A DNA stretch of 38,039 nt from Chloromonas sp. AAM2 (Eukaryota > Chlorophyta > Chlorophyceae > Chlamydomonadales > Chlamydomonadaceae): NCBI GenBank assembly GCA_004335635.1, contig QAXH01006506.1, positions 17,574 through 55,612 of the forward strand, given 5' to 3'. Positions 10,397 to 21,026 of the stretch are shown here, in pieces. A program made the translations under genes and the position numbers. Every line of letters starts with the position of its first letter. Position 1 is the stretch's first letter. The notes beneath the pieces were generated by a model. That model made no database searches. It was not told where the DNA came from and was given only the letters and a program-made list of their open reading frames with translations.

Positions 10397-13300
10397 CAGG
10401 GGGGACCACATGTGGTTTGCTGCGGTGATTTTACAGGCTTCCAGCAAGGCTGTGCAATCACCAGTGGGCTGTTTGCGTGCCCCACTGTTTGCTGTTTTTG
10501 CGTTGCACAGGCTTCCAGGTGTTTGCTGAAGACATGGGCGGATGGGGCGGCCTGTCCAAGGAGTTGCTAGAGGAGGTGAGTTCGTTTTCAGTGCGTTGTT
10601 CTAGACAGATCTCACACAACATCACATAACAGATGAACTGATTTGAAGTGAATGTCAGGGGTTGGGTTTAGGGTAAGGGTAAGGGCCTACAGGCCACCCG
10701 CAACTTGAGCTAGAGGACGAGCAAGGGGTTTCGTTAAGCATTTGTATGGGTTGCGTAAGACTCTCATGTGTGTAAAGATATTTTGCAGAAAACGAAACTG
10801 ACTGCTGTCCAGCCACTTGCCTTCAGATTTTCAATACGAGTGTGTGATATAGGTGCATTATAGGTGAATATATTGTAGGTGAATTTCAAGTGAAATTCAG
10901 GTAGATTATAGGTAAATATATAGTTGCAGGTTAATTTTCAGGTGCATTGTAGGTGAATATATAGGTGGATTGCCACAACTCTTGCCCTGTCGTGTGCTGC
11001 AGGTTCACCAGGAATATTGCTCGGGAGGCAGGCCGTGTGCGCTTTTCTCTGTGCGGCCGCCGGCTGGGCCACCGGAGACACCCTACCATGCGATAAGGCA
11101 AGTGCAACGCATTGGCCAACGTATCAAGCAGCACCGCAAGCCACACACAGCCTAAGCCATGTCAGTCTCTCTGCTCCCATCGCCCATCGTGACCGCCAGA
11201 GACGAAAATCAGGGCTCCGTCTCCCGTCTTCATTTCCGACACCTCGGGGACAGCGAGCACTTCCTGCCAACTGTACCAAGCAGCGCCGGAATGCCATGGC
11301 GCCGTCAGCATCAACCCGTCACTGTACAGCAACTGGACGATTTTCTCCTTCTTCTCATTGCTAGCTTCACGCACTACACTGTGCACAGAGGGTGCACACT
11401 CTAGTAGTATGCTAGATTTCGCTCTATTAGATTCTATTGATAACTTCTAATAGATTCTTTTTTGGTCCATTTCGCGCCATTTTGGGCTCGGATTTCTCTA
11501 ATAGAGGGCCCTAACAGATTCTAAGATGGGCCCTTGGCATTCTAGACGGTGATGCATTACGTTTTTCTGCACCCGGCTCTTGTCAGGCTCTGTTCCGTAT
11601 GGCACTTGCTTTTCAATCCCGTGTGGATAAAGATGATGGTACTAGCGCAGCACTTTTTGATCCATCGCTGTCCACGGTGCTCGTTTCTGTCTGCAGAAGC
11701 AACTTGAATGAGGCACTGGTCATGAGCTCAGTCCGGGACTACGCCACGCTCTACGTGCCCCTCTCCCTGCCCCTCAAACCACCCCAAGGGCCGGGCGGTT
11801 TCTCACACCTGCGCTGGCCACCCACGTCACACTTTTCAACTGCCGCTGTCCTGGCTGCTGCCATTGACACAGCGCTGCTACCCCAGCGAATGACGGGTAG
11901 GGCATGGCATTGACCGCCATACGGTAGCCTTACCAACGCGCAGTGCCCGGTCAAACACATCCAGCAAGTTCCTGTGTTGTTTTCGTATAACCACCAGTGC
12001 CAGGTGAATCATTGGCCTGGGTGAGTGCACTGCACAACATGCCGCTTCTGTTGCTGCTAGCCACACGGCGGGTGTGCAGTACCTCAGTGGAGCTGCAGCT
12101 GGTAGCCCCTGCAACGGGTTGTTTGATACCACTGAGCCTCTCAGTGAGAGGCAGAGACAGAGTCTGGCTTCTGATGGCCAGTCGCCTTGCCCTTTACTGT
12201 CACTGCAAGCAGCCAGCCAGCCATCTGCACCAAACCGAAAATTCAACACTCTGCTTTGGGCTGCGCCTTGTGTTCACTGTGTAGCTTGCATGCTTAGATC
12301 GGTACAATGAGAGCTGTGCCTGAGAATCTCTGGAGCCGACAGATTTCTCTGAAAACAGAAGATTTCAAAGGTGCATGCCACACCCTGTTTTTTAATACAC
12401 AACTTACACACTATCGAGCCTCCCCTCCCCTCCACAGGCACTCCCACCCCCCTTGGCTGCTCAGTGGGTGGTGTGAACCTGCACTCCCTAGCCAACCTGC
12501 TGACGGGCCGCCAGAGGGGGTGTCCGCTGGTGGGGCTGGCGGCCGCACTGCCCCTCCCCGCCCTGGCACCGCCCTCACACAAGGTGCGGTGCTGTGTGCT
12601 CATTCTGGCCAAGTCCGATCTGGGCCACCTGAGCAAAACCCCCAAACTGTCACACAATCGCAGTTCACACAGTTTCTGCGGAATTCTGTTGCGCTAAATG
12701 GCTGAGCCAGGTCAACCTGCACTGAAGCAGGTTTTCATGTGTAATCCGTTTATTTGTTGGTTGTCGTTTTAACCCTTTGGTTTTGCAGGCACTAGCTGAT
12801 GCAGACAGGCGTATGCAGGACAGCATTGGTCCCACAACAACAGCGCGTGATCAGCGTCTCAGACCTTCTAACGACTCATCGCAACTACCCTCCTCTGAGT
12901 CAGCTGAAGAGGAGCAGCTGACTGAGCTAGCCCACGTGACCTGTGTCACACCCGGAGTGACTTCAGCGTTGGAGGACACACTGGCCCAATCGATCTGCAT
13001 GAGAGGTGGGCTAGAGTTAGAGTACGGGTCGGGACTAGAGTTGAGCCTGCTGTATGGTGAATAGACAGGTCTCAGGCACGAGTCAAAAGCATGCAAGTCT
13101 CGACTCAAACGCATGCTTATGGGCACTGTGCATGGTTTTGTTCGTGTGGCAGCTTCAACCCGTGTCCATGAGTGCACATGACTCCCTGACTGGTTCAGCT
13201 TGCGTATGATTAGTGCACCTTTCTTGGCTCAGGGTAGGTCAGGATGCCAGGCATCTCATCCTGTGTCTTTCGACGGCCTCCCTGCTGTAAACAGGCAGTC

Positions 13301-14069
13301 ATTGTGTAGTCGTTCACCGCACCATTTGTTCACTGATTGTCTGTCCCAAAAACAAAACAGACGACTCAGTCGAGATTGCCGACTTGCATTGCAGGTGGTC
13401 GCACGGTTTCCGGCCCTGCGTCATGCGCTGCCATGCAAGAGGCTTTGGATTCCTTGATACGGACATCCGGTCACCGATGTGTGACGCACAGAGCGTTGGC
13501 ACCATTGCCTGTGCTCGTGCCATTGCCGTTTCCACGCAACCTATGGGGCCCTGAGGTGGCGCCCAGCGGTCAAGTGTCGGCTTCAGCAGGCAAGGCCAGC
13601 AACTCAAGGAAACAAGAACAAGGACAGGGTGTAAATGCCCAAGCTGGGCAACCCAGCAGCAGCGGCAACGGAACCAAGCCTGCTGCCAGGCCGGACGTCA
13701 GCAGCGCGGCAATCATGACCAAGCTGTTCGCAACATCGCAATTTGAAGGTTGCCTATCAAAGGTGCGTTGGGAAAGAATGTTACTGCGCTACTCGGATAG
13801 ACAAGCTAGGGTTGACCTAGGGTTGGCGTCAGCCTTGTCCGGACTGCGAGCCTATGCCTTTACGTACGCAATGGCAACCTGCTGATAATGTTGTTTACGT
13901 GTCGCTGCAGTTGGCGAGCGAGTGGCAACGCTCTTCATGGAGTTCCACGGGGAGAGCTATGCTTGATCAGTGGGACGTTGACCGATCAGGCCTGCAGATA
14001 GTGACGGAATCTTTGAATGAGCTGGCTTCCTTGTACAGAGACTCGGAGGATGACGCGGATGAACTTTGA
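6953..14069 (+). CDS. DML1: DML1/Misato, tubulin-related mitochondrial distribution protein
   Basis: Misato/DML1 proteins resemble tubulin at the N-terminus and act in mitochondrial distribution and morphology. Exons: 6953-7030, 7454-7549, 8023-8080, 8413-8577, 8901-9037, 9965-10133, 10511-10575, 11003-11097, 11697-11896, 12438-12583, 12789-13005, 13395-13762, 13911-14069 (TGA); phases agree, 650 codons, near the family's usual length of about 570. Family landmarks in order: EIVSLHLGSYANYVAAHFWN (residues 4-23), VTWRPRALFADLSGALG, VRYWTDYMK, LVEECDSLQGFQVFAED, YATLYVPLSLP, AAVLAAAIDTALLPQR, VNLHSLANLL, AQSICMRGG, and the terminal LASEW...LNELASLYRDSEDD. Exon 12 carries a Gly/Ser/Gln-rich insertion. 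The start is the first in-frame ATG before the conserved block. The intron between exons 8 and 9 uses a GC donor. The start of exon 4 (8413) is the least certain border, because other in-frame AGs lie nearby. Confidence 0.92.
7890..8020. repeat. 18-bp family minisatellite (CATGGACACCTGCATGGG)
   Basis: About seven variants of ATGGACACCTGCATG[GT]GC in DML1 intron 2. The array runs up to the acceptor, and exon 3 itself begins GGACAC, so the repeat may have grown out of, or into, the splice site. Confidence 0.9.
9190..9259. repeat. GTAAGCAGTAAGTAGAA tandem repeat
   Basis: Two long units made of GTAAGC, GTAAGT and GAGTAAGC submotifs inside DML1 intron 5. Many units resemble splice donors (GTAAGT). 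Confidence 0.85.
10366..10395. repeat. (AC)n microsatellite
   Basis: Pure dinucleotide run in DML1 intron 6. Confidence 0.95.
10655..10687. repeat. Degenerate telomere-like tract
   Basis: GGGTTGGGTTTAGGGTAAGGG and related permutations in DML1 intron 7. Too degenerate to be more than telomere-like. Confidence 0.5.
10850..10971. repeat. Degenerate AT-rich tandem repeat (TATAGGTGAATATAT)
   Basis: About seven diverged units of TAGGTGAATATA immediately upstream of the DML1 exon 8 acceptor region. Confidence 0.75.
11405..11545. repeat. AT-rich block of inverted TCTATTAGA/TCTAATAGA motifs inside the GC-AG intron
   Basis: Repeated TCTATTAGATTCTATTG, TTCTAATAGATTC, TCTCTAATAGAGGG and CTAACAGATTCTA, in both orientations, stand out from the surrounding GC-richer intron. 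Purpose unknown. Confidence 0.55.
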
Positions 14070-14148
14070 GTTTTTGTGTGTGACTTGTGAACACTATTGC
14101 TTTTGCACTTGCCATTGCTCATATCACAGGCATAAAAAATAAAAAAAA

Positions 14149-14185
14149 GGGTTAGGGTTAGGGTTGGGTTAGGGTTAGGGTTAGG
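14149..14185 (+). repeat. Interstitial telomere-type (TTAGGG)n array
   Basis: Six TTAGGG units with one TTGGG interruption, directly after an A-rich stretch (14133-14148), 80 bp past the DML1 stop codon. Human-type TTAGGG telomeres are known in some chlamydomonadalean algae. The array lies between genes, so it is internal, not a chromosome end. Confidence 0.9.
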
Positions 14186-15282
14186 TATTTATGTGCGAGT
14201 GTCGACACCTCAGTCTGGAGTTGTACTTTTGTCCGCTCTTGTATATGTAGGGGCAACTCTGCCTTAAGACCTGCGCGCATGCTTGAATCGAAGGAAGAGT
14301 AAAACGGCTTCAGGCTTAGTCACGCAGCAAGTCAACGAAAGGACAGGTTATGCCAGACTGATCAACATGAGAACAGAGGACTGTGAAGCAGTTTTGAGGG
14401 TGTTGCTGTGTTTGGGCACCTTCCAACACTTGGTGGTGACTCACAAGTTTTCATGGCATGGTGTGCCAAGACTGGTGCAGACAACTCGCCAAAAATTGAC
14501 ATTGTTATGGGTTGTTCTTTTGGTTGTTAGGTTTACAGGCTTGAATTGCCAATGGGTTACAATGGAATTGGAATATCATTGTTATGCATGAGCAACACAT
14601 CCCAGTTGGGCAGACCTCGATGAAAGTGGCAGGCGATGCGAAGAAAGTACACAGGCCCTGAGCCGCCTGCACGCGGGTGGCAAACGTCGAACTTGAGCGG
14701 AATGGCTGCTACATGGCTGCAACAACATGGCTGCAACAGAATGATGCAATCGTAAGAAGCGATAATTACTGTGTGTCCGACACACTGATTTCCACCGCAA
14801 AGGTAAGCTCGGTCGGACGGTTTGAGGCGTCTCGCGCTGAAACCATCTCCAAGGCGCAGAAGGGCGCTGCCGACGATAGCCAGTTGGTTTGATGCTCACT
14901 TGACACCATCACCTCCTTCGCCCCAGCCACTCGAGTCCTGGCTGTTAAGTCACCTCCTGCAGGTGTTGAGCTTTACTGCCGTCCAGTCCCAACCAGCTTC
15001 CAGAAAAGTGATGTGCACCGATGACACCAGCAAACGCCTGCGCTCCCGCCAAACGGCAAGCACATGCACCGTAAGGCAAAAGTGTAGCGATTGTATCGTA
15101 TGGCGATTGAATCACCCATTGTCTTGTCATGCAAGCACAGCAGTTTGCGAAACGGCTGGAATGATCTCGCACGCCCATTTCCCGCCTCCGCACAGGTGAA
15201 TATCCCACAAAAAGCAGCCAACTACGCAGAGCAGCTGAGACAAACGTAACTGCACGGGATATCAAACTCTGTTACAAGATAT
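14186..15282 (+). other. Gene-poor stretch that probably holds the unresolved 5' exons of the next gene
   Basis: No complete reading frame is convincing here. Protein-like fragments on the plus strand include WADLDESGRRCEESTQALSR (about 14607-14670), MAATTWLQQNDAIV leading to the donor at 14802, GVELYCRPVPTSFQ (about 14963), and EYPTKSSQLRRAAETNVTAR then DIKLCYKIFDFDAP after an acceptor at about 15195. Their phases could not be chained with confidence, so they are recorded as candidates only. Confidence 0.35.
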
Positions 15283-18200
15283 TTGATTTTGATGCTCCAG
15301 CCCCTGTGTCCTACCAGGCTCCGCTGCGCTTCCACTGGCGGCAACAATGCTTCAGTTAGCCGAGTAGCCTTTCAATTTCGACGGCGCACCCTTGTGCCTC
15401 CCGCTGCTGGCAAAGGAAACGGGCCTCTGGACGATGTTGAAGCTTATGGGGAAGCTGTGGAGATTTACGACCAGGCGAACAAGCTATCGCAGCTGCAGAC
15501 TCGCTATGAACTTGAAACTGCATGGGATGCCGAGGGCCCGGCTTCGCAAGCACCAGGTCGGGCCCTAACGCACACATTACACCACGAGCCACATAGGTCG
15601 TGCACTCAGCATGCACGTAGGTCGTGCACTGCGCATGTACTGAACATGACTTTGTTGTACAGTCAGCTTGACTGTGCAGGGCAATCAGCAAACCTTGTTC
15701 ACTGCAAGGGCTGTTCACCATGGCCAACCCTGTTGTCCACAGGCGCATCTCCACCTTCCGAGTCAGCAGTCATGGCATTGCTCCAGGAACACGGCTTGTC
15801 AGTGCGTGAAGCTGCTGCTCTCTTCAAGGACTTGTACCGCAGCCAGCCAGCCAGGATCTCTAGCAGCAGCACCACTACCGACACAGCAACGTCCCTTCCA
15901 CCACAGCAACCGTCAGCACAACAACATCGTACAACCAACCCCCTAGACATCATTCCAATGACGAGCACTGGCAGTGGTGGTTTTCCAGGCCGTCCCAACC
16001 CACCAGCACAACCCCGTTCTCCCTTTCAAGAACAAGGGCAGGGCACGACCCCACTACAACCACCACTCCGCAGCAGCCAACCATCACAACAGAACCCTTT
16101 CATGCCTAACACCCTGCCTACGGCCAGCCCAGGGCAAAGCTTGGGCGGGTGTGGGGACATTCCTGTGTGGGATGAGTCACTGTTTGAACCTCAACCGGCC
16201 TCGCCTTTTTCTGATACACTAGCACAGTCAACCCAACCACTGCCAACCACATTTCTCAGTAACCCCAACGCCGCATCTTCACAGACTGGATCCAGACTGG
16301 ACGCCCCCAAAGCCACTCCTGGCCAAAGCCTAGGCGGATGCGGGGACGTCCCGGTATGGGACGAGTCACTATTCACCTCCCTTGAAGCATCCAACGCCCC
16401 TGCAACTAGCAGCAGCCAGCCCACCCAGCAACACCCCTCAAGCAGCCCGTTGGGCGTCATTCCCTTAGAACCCACAGCCACGCCATGGCGACCGGATTTA
16501 ACGCCTGGGACGGTTGTGGGCAGCACCATGACAGGCCAGCCTGTGGCGCCTGCCACGGAATCAGACAGTTATGGTGGCTGTGGCAGTATTCCGGGTGGGT
16601 TTGTTCCCGCACAACAGGAAGCACAGGATGATTGGGATAGCTGGGGGGTGTCTGGTAGTAGTGCTGGTGCTTGGCCGGTGCAAAATGGGGGCGGGAGCGG
16701 GAGCGGGCAGATGAGCATCGGTGGGTGCGGGAGCGTGCCGGCGCCCGGGCCAGACGGAACGTACCCCCAGTCACCGTTTAGTGACATGTGCGCAGAGACC
16801 GTTACACCCCGAATGCCGTCCTTACAGCGACAGCCACAGCAGCCTGCTGATGCCGATACTGCTGGAAAGGCAGCAGGGGCACCACAGCAGCAGCAGGGGC
16901 AGGGACTGCCTGGCACACGCCCTCCTACGGCCACCCCAGGGCAAAGCCTGGGCGGGTGTGGAGACATTCCAGTGTGGGACGAGTCACTGTTCGCACCGCA
17001 GCCGCTCTCGCCTTTCTCTGACACACTTGCAGCTTCCACTCCCACTGCCTCCAAGGGGGCAGGCAACAGATCGGCAGAGGTCAATGCACCAAGGTGAGCA
17101 AGCTCTTCACTGCACTTGCGGGGCAATGCCTGATACGCTTCCGCAGCGGCCGGCCAGCACTCGCCTCTTGCCTTTCAATATCATCATCACTGGCTCAACA
17201 CCATTCCTTGAACAGCAAAATCTCACTGCTTGTTTCCAGGCCGTTCTCTGTCCATGAGTAGCCCCCTTAGCAATGGTGTCACTAATGTCATGGCGGCTTG
17301 CTTCTCCATCAATTGCCTTCCACCCGTGCCATTGACCTTGCACTATCCAGTGCCTTGCACCATCCAGCTCTTTCCACCCGTGCCATTGACCTTTCACCAT
17401 CCAGCTCTTTCCACCCGTGCCATTGACCTTGCACCATCCAGTGCCTTTCACCATCCAGCTCTTTCCACCCGTGCCATTGACCTTGCACCATCAAGTGCCT
17501 TCCACTATCCAGCTCTTTCCACCCATGCCATTGACCTGGTGCAGGGCGGAGGCTGACCAGCCCCTCTCCCTCTCCCAGCTTGCTTCCCGCCTGGACCGTT
17601 GGCGCCGCGTGCTTCCCGGCATCAATCCCGCACGCCTTGCCGCAGTGGACGCGGGGCTGCTGAGGGCGGATGTGGGCGAGGGGCTCAGGGCACTCATCAC
17701 ACTGGTGGCGGAACTGCCGGGAAGGTGTGTGTGTAGCCGTGTAGCTGGGTGCATGGGGTGTAGACACACGTCCCAGGGTAAGCGATACCAGTAGCTTCTA
17801 GACGGCACGTGGGATGACAAGGTTAAGGGTCAAAGGGCGTCAGGCCGTAAGGCTTCCAGTGCCACCAGCAGTCCCCAGTGCCACTGCTGGGTTTGGAACA
17901 GGACAGGGTACATAGCCAGCACCTATGTTTGAGTAAGTCTGTTGACTTGACTGCTGATTGATGGAAGAGTGTGGAACAAACAGGCTCAGTCGCATGGCGT
18001 GGTCAGTGCTTTGCTGTGATACGGCAAACAGGGCTAGGCCTGGTATTGTCACATGATGTGCATGTTGGACTTGTCCATGTTGCATGCAGGGACGTGATGG
18101 GTATGCTTGACCGCATGCCGCGCCTGCTGTGGGCCGATGGGCTCCAGGCCAGGCTGAAGCGCTGCGTGGCCACGCTCATGCGACTGCACCCATCCAGGGA

Positions 18201-19934
18201 TGAGGACATTGTCAAAGACATGGTGAGAATGGTGGTTCACTTATCCTGAATGTGCATCGTAGGAAGGTTGTGGACGCTAATGCACGCATACGTCAATTGT
18301 CCACTCACTATACCCGTGCGATCACATCGTGGGGAGAATTTTGAAACTGGTTCTTACTTGCAACTGTGCTTGTTGAGCTTGGAACGTGTATGAAGGAGTG
18401 ACCGACCTGGAGTGGGATCTTGTGGATGTTGGCCACTGTGGGCAAGTTGTCATGTTGCAGTATGGTGCATGCTCAAGGGGACCATCTCCGCTTGACGAGT
18501 GGCCTAGATGGCTCGACAAGGGTTTTGTAGCCCCAAGCAAGTAAAAGTTTCAACGCAGGCCCTAAGTAGCAAGAGTTAGTAACTTGCTGCTACGTGTCTT
18601 TGCGCTCATCCCACATGCTGAACACATGCTGAAACATGCTGCTGTCCGAGTGGCACACTGACAAACTCGTACTCGACTCGCAGCCCAACATGGCAAACTG
18701 CCCCCAAACCCTGGGTTTGACGTCACGTGTCCTGCCCTCAGGTTGCCGAGTACCCGGAGCTCATCTGGCGCATGGACTACTACTCACAGGTTTGTGTCAA
18801 GGACCATAACACTTAGTGGAACAGCAGCAACACAAAGCACAACACGTCACGCTGTCACATGTCATAGTCGTGCAACTGCATAACACTGGCAACTGCATAA
18901 CTGTTTTTCTGCTCGGGTTCTCACTATCATGAGGGCACGGTGTGCAAGCAAACTCATGAGTAGTACTCACAGGTGTGTGTGAGGCCATCGCGCATCGCTT
19001 TGCTTAAGTAGGATCTCGAATCACGGCGCGGCGCATGCAGCTCCGTTGTGATATGTCGCGAGCGCTCTGCTTTGGCCTGCTAGGGCATGTCTGCATGGCA
19101 CTCTTGCCGGCTGATATTCAGCAATTTGTTTTGGCCTGGCTTTGCAGGCACGCATGATCGATGAGCTGCCTATTGAGATTCAGAACATGATGGTGGTGGC
19201 AGACCAGGTGAGAGGTAAACGCATGATGAAAATGAGAGTTCAACCTGCATTTCATTAATTTGGTACAATCTGCATGCGTCAACAGCTCACGTTGAGTACA
19301 ATCGTATGTGTTTTCTTCAGTGCTGCCAGATCATACGATTCCACGCTTAGCAATTCATTCAATTCCCTTGTTCATGTGCCTTGCGACAGCTTTCCCTGCA
19401 TGTTATCTTTATGGTGTACCCGTCCATGCCCCTTGCCACAAAATCATGCAAGATTCGTTGTTGATGTCTGCATCTCCAATCCAACCCCTTGATGCCATCC
19501 AAGCTATTGTGAGTTCAGAGTGATAATTGATGACTGTCTGCTTGTAAAAATAATGTTTGCCAGTTCTGGAACAATTCTGTGTTTGGCACTGGAACATGCA
19601 GTGTTCTTGGCAGCCACCAGGCACCACCTCAGCTCATAGCCTCGCTTGTGGGCGAGCTCGCTCGTGTGACATGCCCAGCTTCAGGACGGCAGCATGAACA
19701 CCAATGCAGGCATCAGTTCATCCACCAACCTGAGCCATGTGTATGCTGTGTTTGTCACAAGTGATGTCCGCCCGTATGCTTGGATCCCGGGTCCTTGTCT
19801 TCACTGATGTACCACCTTGCCCTGTGGCTGTCCATGCGCAGGGCATTGGCTACACGTACCGTTACTATCGCAACCGCCGCACCAACTACCTCAGCGAGAT
19901 GACCTCTGATGAGCCGTTTGAACAGCAGACATGA
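15283..19934 (+). CDS. Unrecognised protein: repetitive Pro/Ser/Gln-rich region plus conserved-looking helical C-terminus (5' end unresolved)
   Basis: Not a family I recognise. Supported exons: about 15400-15556, 15743-17093, 17545-17724, 18090-18222, 18742-18789, 19148-19207, 19842-19934 (TGA), with phases agreeing from 15556 onward. The first piece (EAYGEAVEIYDQANKLSQLQ) and SAVMALLQEHGLSVREAAAL look helical. Most of the 15743 exon is low complexity, with three copies of TPGQSLGGCGDIPVWDESLF, two more GGCGS(I/V)P units, SPFSD motifs and one NPF. The C-terminus is compact and charged: LDRWRRVLPGINPARLAAVD, DVMGMLDRMPRLLWADGLQA, VAEYPELIWRMDYYSQ, MIDELPIEIQNMMVVADQ, GIGYTYRYYRNRRTNYLSEM. The alternating helix and 'P-x-LL' pattern is loosely like mTERF-type repeats, but that is only a guess. 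Position 15283 marks where the frame is open, not a start codon. CDS status of the later exons is well supported; function is unknown. Confidence 0.65.
17318..17540. repeat. Minisatellite TTCCACCCGTGCCATTGACC, five copies
   Basis: The core starts at about 17319, 17372, 17409, 17463 and 17517, with CACCATCCAG-type linkers of unequal length, so the period is 37-54 bp. The last unit runs into the acceptor of the 17545 exon. Confidence 0.9.
19555..19578 (+). repeat. Dispersed 24-bp repeat, copy A
   Basis: GTTTGCCAGTTCTGG[AG]ACAATTCT also occurs at 37476-37499 with one mismatch; both copies follow an A-rich stretch. This one is in the last intron of the 15283-19934 gene. Confidence 0.75.
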
Positions 19935-21026
19935 TGGGATGAGCAGTTCAGCAGGGACGGAGTGTATGGGCAGCTCTGGCAGCTGGCCGTTGAATGAGTA
20001 ATGATTGGATGCGAGTTCAGCGGGGGGGTGTGGCGTATGACAGCAGTACAGCAGAATATTGTTGTGATGATATAGCAGAATAGTGTTGTAATGATAGCAG
20101 TGTGTTGCAAGGAGCGTGTTTGAGTGACAGGCAGGGAAAGACAAGGTAGGGTGGGTTCTTATGTTGAGTGGACTGGACAAGGTGGGCCGAAAATTGATAA
20201 TTTTTTTAACGAGAGTTGAAGTTTTGTACTTGCAGATAATGAAATGAGACACTGTTTTCCAATCATGCTTTTCACCAAACACATATGAAGCAAGAAGTTG
20301 CGTCCTTTGCACGTCGGCCTTTTTTCTATGGGCTTTGTATGAAAGGCGTGCGACTAATGAACGGATGCCGGCCATGCACTACTTGGTATGGTTCCAGCGG
20401 CTGTAGAGCGTGAGCTGTACTTGACAGCTGTTCTGGTGCAATACTATCACTACCACTACTCATGAACGTACTTGGCCCGAGAACTGTTGACGCAGGAGCT
20501 TGCAATGTGCGACGACAACAGAGTCAAAAGACAGAGTGTGGGCATGGCCTCTCGCTTGACGTGATGTTGGTCATGTATTGTAGTTATTTGTCCATGACAA
20601 AGAGCAAGGCAAGTCAGGCAGACCATGAAGTGCATGGTAGTGCATATAATGTAGTGATGACTGACATCTCATGAAAGCGAGTGGCCCTCCTATGCAATCA
20701 GTATATGTGTAATAAGTGTACAAGCGCCAAAGCTCAATACGGTAGCTCAATCACGGTGGCTGCGTTAAAAGGTTTGGCACGCTTTTCGCCTCTTCCCATG
20801 CGGTCAAGCTTGTTGACTTGTCCTAGGTCTTGACTGGACGAGGCAGCCGACAACAGCTCAAAGACCCTTGGACTCAAAAACCAGGGTGTTAATCCAGTAT
20901 TTGATTCTCCACATCATCATTCACGGCTCGCACTGCCGCGTCGTGAGATTCGTAAAATCGCCATCGCAGTCCGCCTCGGCCAAACGCTCACACAGCCGCG
21001 AAACCCTTCTCACCTGTCACTCACAC
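19935..21026. other. Intergenic region and 3' UTR between two unrecognised plus-strand genes
   Basis: No gene seen. Contains TAGCAGAATA-type repeats (about 20040-20100), a TGTAA at 20087-20091 that fits the chlorophycean polyadenylation signal for the upstream gene, and an AT-rich stretch near 20190. The in-frame upstream extension of the next gene (from 20868) has no ATG. Confidence 0.5.
20087..20091 (+). terminator. Possible TGTAA polyadenylation signal
   Basis: TGTAA is the usual poly(A) signal in chlorophycean algae. This one is about 150 bp past the stop codon at 19934. A pentamer match alone is weak evidence. Confidence 0.3.

Noticed and set aside
12062..12310. Plausible peptide (YLSGAAAGSPCNGLFDTTEP) in the DML1 intron between exons 9 and 10
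   Set aside because: Direct joining of exon 9 to exon 10 keeps phase and follows the Misato sequence; this piece has no matching splice phase.
14149..14185. True chromosome end
   Set aside because: Genes continue on both sides and the array has only about six units.
20868..21026. Upstream extension of the Pro/Gln-rich protein
   Set aside because: The frame is open but has no ATG; the first ATG is at 21027.
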